A DNA stretch of 64,000 bases from Trochalopteron elliotii (lineage: Eukaryota > Chordata > Aves > Passeriformes > Leiothrichidae): NCBI GenBank assembly GCA_024734555.1, contig JANPWX010000061.1, positions 774,653 to 838,652 on the forward strand, read 5' to 3'. How positions within the stretch are numbered: the first letter of the stretch is position 1; each line of letters starts with the position of its first letter. The translations under genes and the position numbers were made by a program. The notes beneath the pieces are model-generated. The model was not told the DNA's origin. It saw only the letters and a list, made by a program, of their open reading frames with translations, and did no database searches. Of this stretch, positions 57,779 to 64,000 are shown one piece after another.

Positions 57779-60700
57779 CTAATTCAGCAGCCTGAGGGGG
57801 CTGTGTTTGCATTTCTCTAAGGCTACTTTGTGTTATTTTTTTCCCCAGTAGTTTGAATAACATTAGCATGGATATTACCTGCTCTACGAGACCATGGGGT
57901 ATATCCATTCTATTTTTCTTTCTTTACAGTCACAGCAGTACCTGTCTTCAAATTACTTCCGATAATTATTTTGCAGCCACAACACAATAACTGCCACCAG
58001 TAATCGCACTCTGGGGTTGATCTATTTCCTAAGTCAACTTTCTGCCTTGCTTTAACTCATCTGGGTCAGTCACACAGTCAGATGAGGTTTTGGGAAAGAC
58101 ATCTGGGTCTTTCAACGTTGCTAAGGCACTCTTCTTTAGCAGCTGTGAAAATACAGTCAAAATACGTCTGCTACTCCACTTTTACCCTGCAAATTTTCCT
58201 CTACATTTTGGATTATATTGACAGGCTTCAAAGAATATAGGTGTGAAGTGGCCTTTTCTGTAAATGGTAATTCTGGAGTCCTTTTTTTCTTTAGTTAAAT
58301 GGGGAAAACACCTTGGGTGTTTTTAATGCATCTAGAAATAGGTCTTCACTACCAAGGCTATTTACCGTCCAAAATTCTGGTTAAATTCCCATTGAGTTCA
58401 GCAGAAACAGGATCCATGGTGGTTTCTTATATTTAGGCTTTTCTTAGTCATTGCCTAGCCACAGAGTTTTATAATCATTCGAGGTCCACTTCTACAGAAA
58501 GGGAAAAAGTATTCAGTAACAAAGGAGATCAATTTTTGGCACATATACCTTGCTAAGACTTCCTTGAATCTTTTTTCAAAACAAGGAGCAAAATGTGACT
58601 GCAGAGCCAAAGGTCCTGCCTTCTCCCCCTAAACCAAAGACTAGATTTCAGACTGACAGTGTTCTTCAGACAACACAACTTTCAAAAAGTTGTTAGGACA
58701 GGATATGGACACATAGAAAACATTCTCATTCTTTCAGGGGAAAAAAAAATGTTTTACTACTGGATAACCAAACTCCACTAAGCAGTTTTTAGCAGGTGCC
58801 CTTTTAAACTGATTAAGAAAATCTTTCAAGCTGCCGCTTAAAGTTTTCAGCCAATTTTGGGGGATTCTGCCCAATCCAAAGGTTACGTTTGCAGAACAGG
58901 GGCACAAAAAACAAGGTAGTGTTTATTTATATTAGGGCATCTTCTTTGTTTGCTGTATGTCACAGACCAGTAGCTTGCCACCACACCAGAGCTCGGATTC
59001 AAAAGAGCTCTCAGTAGCAGATCCCCACAAAACACTTTTACAGACAATCAGCACTCACAAAATCAAATCACTTCTTCCAGCTGAGGTTTCAGCCCCTCAG
59101 GAGCAATCCAGCAATCAGCTGTAATCGAGATCTTTGATTAAAACAGGATTTTTTCTTTGTATTCCATAGAAGCACATGGGCCTTGCTTTCCTGCAGCCAG
59201 CATGGGAGCCACACATCGCTGATACAAGAAAAGAACTGCTCATGGGGGAGCAAATGGAGTGAACACTAATGTGCATCGTTGGTAAGGTAGGTACTGAGAT
59301 GTCCTAATACTTCAGGGTTAAAATACCAGAGTACACGCTAATCTTGTGCTCAAATGCCTTGTTGCCTGTTAAGCAGTCGGTGATAAGCCCTGAAGATATG
59401 CAGAAAACGAAATAACAGGCCAGGTAACACCCCAGCTTCACTCAGCTGCCAACAGCAGAAGGAAAAGCAGCCACAGAAAGTCGTTCACAATAGTCACTGA
59501 ACCAGGCTTAAAGCCGGTCACAGATGAACACAAACCTAATCACATGCTTCAGGAAATCATATCCCAGAAGAGGCATTGGTGCCTGTATCCCCCCAGCATG
59601 AAGTCAGTCACAATAACTGAGTGCACCTTAACTCCTAGAGCAGTTGGCACTCACAGATTTCCAGTGTTTCCATGCACCCATATGATCTTCCAAGCAGTAA
59701 AAGTCTGGGTAAAGCAAAAATTTCCCTCTCCTTTTCCATTTAAAACAGGAGGAAAAGAAGTCACCCAAACACCACTCCAGACATCTTATTCTTGCCCATT
59801 GCAATGTCCCTTCCTCAAAACCTCACTGTCCTTGTAATATTTGTAAATAAAGTTTGGTATGTTTTTAGCCTAGTATTTTATTAAAATAAGACCAATCGTG
59901 ACAGCTGTACATGTCTTGGTCTGCACATCTACTCTCTCAGACACATCTAATGTTGAATTTCATTCAAAAGGACAGAGTAAAGGACAACAGAACAGCTGAT
60001 TTTCCACACAAAAGCAGGCATGAGAGGAGATCTGAGCATAGTCATTCCATCTGAGACATGGGTTGTGAGGAGAACAAACCCCTTATTAAGCACCACAGAG
60101 CAGAAAAATTGCTCTGCAAAATTCCCTAGCTGTAGAAAAAGCTTCAAGTGGAAATTATTACTTCTTTGCAAGTCAATTCATCACAAGAGAAAAACCTGCA
60201 GGAAGTCAGATTCGACTAGTCCCATTTCTCCCAGAAGTAGCTGCCAAGGCAAAACAGTAGTGCAAGGTTTCACCCTTCCACTTGCCATCGCTGTCTATTC
60301 TGCACATCAATTTCTGCCCAGCAAGATGCTGCTGTTTATATAATGAAGGAAAAGAATAAAAGAATTTGGATGCAAGTGTTACATGAAAAGGAAGCATTAT
60401 TTGCCCAAACCTAAGATAAAAAAGAATCTATTTAAGGGAAGACAAGACTTAAATAAATTACATGCACTGTTTAGACATGTTTGCTTGTTTGCAAACAATT
60501 GACCTATACCCACAACTCTGTCATTTTCATTCTCAACAGTCATTTTCAGCTGGACACCTGAAATTAGACGATAAAAGTCATCAGTTGCTACATCAAGGCA
60601 TCTCCAGCTCTTCCTGTGTATTGTGTCAAGAGATATTTCACAGAATGGGAGTGGTTCATGAAGTTGCATTTCAACACATGGTAATTACTCCTGTCCAGAT

Positions 60701-63700
60701 GTCCATGAAGTTAAAAGCCAGCAGACAGTGTTTTTATTAACAACTAGCACGATAAACAGAGATTTTCCAAATCAAATATAACACTTCACAGATTTAGAGA
60801 GGGACACCTTCTTAAAACATCAGTAGAAAGCAACTCCCTTCCACAGACGGAGAACAGCCGGTCTCATGGCAGGCAAACTCAGCACTCACTCACAGCTACT
60901 AAGTTTCCCCTCACTGTGTTTCAGTGAGAACTATCAGCTGGCAGTTTTTAGGAAGCAAAAAGTTCTATTCACAGGAGATACAGGCAAGCTCCCCGTGTTC
61001 CAGAAATCTGTTACAAGGCACAAGGAGCCCCAGATCTACCCCTTGCTCGCCAAAAGATTTTCCAGTGTTTCTCCTGGAGTGAACTTTGTTTCAACAGAGC
61101 CCTGCACTCTTTGATCACTGAAGGTAATCTCCAGAGCCCTTTTAACTCCAGCAGCCTGAGAAGCTGTGAGCTGAGCAATGGCAGTAGTAGCTGTGTCTGT
61201 TCTGTGTGCTCCAGACCGGTGCCAAACCCACCTCATCCTACAGCCACGACTACTGCACTGCGCTGCTCCAGAGTGCCAGTTTTCACCCTTCTCCATGAGA
61301 AACAGCTCTTATGGTGTGACTTATTTCTAGACTAAATTTATTCCTGATCAGCTAATACCCATTTCTTCTTGCTTTTGCTAATGCTGCTGGGGTTTGGTTT
61401 TGTTTCTAAATTTAGACGTGTTTTCTCCCTCACAGGGAAGTATTGACAGAGGTTCATTTCAATGGACTTCATTCCAAACAATACATAGCCAGTATTGCCT
61501 ATTTCCCTCTCAGTGGCTTTTCCAGCCCCCTTGACTATCCCAAATCATTCTTTTCTGCTCCCTCTCCTATTTGAGCCCATCTTGGCCAAGCAGGGTTTAA
61601 ACTATGCTGTACGAGGATTCCTGGTACATCACAGCAGCAACATTTCCTCATCACTACCAGGAACATTCCTTCATAGAGAGAGAGAGATTCATTTTCACCC
61701 CCTCCATGACTTTTTCCTTCTCCAAAGGTTCACAGGGAATTAGCACTTCCCTAGCTTACTCTGCACAACGAGCCTCAAGTGCTCCATCAGTCACAGACCT
61801 ACTCACACACCTAAAAGTTAGGAAGGGTCTCCAGACACTCAAGCAAACATGCTTATCTTGGAGGCTTAACTAATCCCAAAAATAATCTGCCTTTCAACCC
61901 CTACCACCTTTCTGCTGCCCTGTCTCCAAGCTTCTCTTGATGAAGAGGTAGAGCAGCTGTTATTTTTGCTGGAAGTTAGACATCCCAGATATCCCTTCTT
62001 TCACATCAGGTAAGCATGAGCTCTGCTAGGAGAAGCTTTCTTCTCAGCTCTCAAAACATGAAGGTCTAGCCAAGCTTTTAAATGGACAGTGAACTGGTTT
62101 CCCAGAGTCCCAGAAAAAAATGGTACCTCTTCATCTCTTCACCAGTGTCTCTATGTTAAGTTGCTTATTTGCTTCCATAGAGGAACAGTGCAGAGGATTA
62201 ATAGCAGCTCACTCCCTTTAACGCCTCTCCTAAAAGCAGGGCTGACTTCTCACGACAGTGCCATCCACAGAGTCCTTATGCAATAAGGACTTCAAGGATA
62301 CCCCTTTGATCTAAAAGGATACCCTCAATTGGGCTTCAAATTGTTTTAACACAGAAGCATTAAAACAGAGAGCAAGGGTAACTTCCTTTGCTTGTGCTTT
62401 CCCAAGGTACAGAATTCAGCACTTCATCACCCAGCAGTTTCCTCATTTCTGAGATGCAGGTTCTCAAAGGTTACTGGCCAGGATTTAAGCACAGTATAGG
62501 ACACCGCATATGCCCCGTTGTGCATAAAAACTGGTGGTTACCTTAAGGCCCAGTCTTTTCAAAGATCTTCAAACACCAGTACACTCTTGTAGACAAAAGG
62601 AGAACAGACTCCATAAAGAAAATGCATATAGAAGGGTAGAAACTTTTTGGGATGTGACAAAACATTTCAGGATGTCATGGCTCACTACCTGTTTTTCTTT
62701 CCCTAGTAGCAAAGCCTACAGTTTAATTATTCTCATTTGCAATTTATATTTGTACTCTTTTTGCAATTCAAAGTACCTCCAGTAGCACTTTAGAGTGTAC
62801 AAACTATGAAAATTATATAGAATATTACAGGAAAAAAAAGCACAGAGCAGAGAGCGAGAGAGATCACATACAAAGCATATTTGTGGGCCCAGGAAACTTG
62901 TCCCAGTGCTGACCAGGCTGTGGTAACAGACCTTTAAAAACTAGTTTCTCCTTACAGTAGGGAAAAATTAGTCTTTCCTTGTGGCCTCCATTTAGAAAAC
63001 AAAGAATTCTGCAACAAGCACTTCTGATAGTACAACACCCACCAACCCTTCTGTTACTCAGCACCTATTCCTCACAATGATCTCCTCTTTTTCTCTTCAA
63101 TAAATGCTCTTACTTTCCTCCTAGTGTCTTTTGCTATCATGGTCCTCCTGCCCAACAACATAAAGATTTCTGCCAATATAAGACCCTCGGAAGGGCTGCT
63201 GCCTCTCCACGAAGAGAGGGAGAACAAGGAAAAGTTTACTAGTGCACCCACACTGAAGAAGCAATTCCAAGGAAGCACTTCACAAAGCCAGAGACAAGGC
63301 AATTACCTAAGCCCAAGATACACCCACTCCCCACCCCTGCAAAGGAAAGAAAATCTTAAGTGACAGTAAACATTTCTCTCCCTTACTCCTTGGGACTCTG
63401 GATATTTGGATTTCTTATCCTGAGCCTTTAGTTTGTTTGCTGAAGTGTTAAATCTGGTCACTTAGGCTGGAGACCACCTCTTGATTGCTTTCCTCCCAAA
63501 AGCCAGAGTACTGGAAAAAAGATGATGTTGTGGCCTCCAGGGTCCATTATTCCTGTTTTACTGTCTGCATAGAAGAATTCCCCAACCAGTTTGCATCTGG
63601 AAAGGGAACTTGATAATTCTTCTTTGACTCTGAAACTGTATTTTTAAGCAGTAGTCTTTCTCACTGAAACGCTCTCATCACCACGGTGATCTGTTATCAG

Positions 63701-64000
63701 GCTTAAAATATATATCAAGAAATAGATATGAGTTTACTTGGTGATACCAAAAAGGAAATTTCCCAGTAAAATGGAGATGGGAGAGGCAAAAAGATTAACT
63801 TTCTGTCCAGTTTTCTCTAAAAGCTATGCCACTATCAGGAAACAAAAAAATCAAACCAACCAACCAACGAGATCCTGGTCTCTACACTGTTTAGAACCAA
63901 AATCTGGAGTAAAACACACCAAAAGACCAAAGCTTTCCCAAACCACCAGCAAACCAGGGCACAACTGCAAAGGACAAATGTTTTGAGACTAATGCTCAAA

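Larger units (their letters stand above)
52135..64000 (-). other. MYO1B intron upstream of the first coding exon (at least 11.9 kb)
   Basis: The acceptor at 52135-52136 shows that an upstream non-coding exon exists, but no CpG-rich promoter or convincing 5'UTR exon is visible up to the right edge. The stretch holds A-rich simple repeats (57730-57778), a G-rich quadruplex-type motif (57463-57488), a 16-bp palindrome (53195-53210) and otherwise AT-rich unique sequence. Short open frames on both strands match nothing known. Assigning the entire stretch to MYO1B is an inference, since the promoter has not been seen. Confidence 0.7.

Noticed and set aside
1..64000. CRISPR arrays, operons, tRNA or rRNA genes, and a second protein-coding gene such as a MYO1B neighbour.
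   Set aside because: No regularly spaced repeats, no cloverleaf with A/B boxes and no further exons with recognisable protein similarity were seen on either strand.

Overview
The window is a piece of a vertebrate nuclear genome, most likely a bird. It is AT-rich and CpG-poor. It carries one large intron-rich gene read from the minus strand. The interspersed repeats I recognise are 5'-truncated CR1 LINEs, two of them in the minus orientation and one in the plus orientation; CR1 is the dominant retroposon of birds and other sauropsids. I cannot place the species further. There is no sign of bacterial, organellar or viral gene organisation.

The gene is MYO1B, the class I unconventional myosin Ib. 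Ten coding exons can be placed to the base, all with GT-AG introns. In transcript order they are 52134-51994 (start codon at 52128), 38713-38598, 19668-19574, 16591-16487, 13561-13515, 10866-10803, 2571-2473, 2106-2003, 1127-980 and 311-193. Joined, they give an uninterrupted frame of 1032 nt (344 codons). It covers the N-terminal part of the motor domain, including the P-loop GESGAGKT (108-115) and switch I NDNSSRFGK (160-168). The rest of the motor, the IQ neck and the membrane-binding tail must lie beyond the left edge. The promoter and 5' non-coding exon(s) should lie beyond the right edge, because nothing promoter-like was found in 52135-64000.

Layout from left to right: 1-2571 holds four exons close together. 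2572-10802 is an 8.2 kb intron. 10803-19668 holds four exons separated by introns of about 2.6-3.0 kb. 19669-38597 is an 18.9 kb intron and 38714-51993 a 13.3 kb intron. From 52135 rightwards is at least 11.9 kb of the first intron. Introns make up about 98% of the window. They contain three CR1 fragments (near 11.7, 29 and 48.5 kb), A-rich simple repeats, and a compact CpG-rich block at 11221-11510. They also contain an unusual number of short perfect inverted repeats, including a 26-bp perfect palindrome at 35338-35363 and an 82-nt hairpin at 44459-44540.

I found no second protein-coding gene, tRNA, rRNA, CRISPR array or operon-like structure. I did not find a convincing new biological system. 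The most checkable unexplained signals are the CpG block, the 82-nt hairpin and the 26-bp palindrome.
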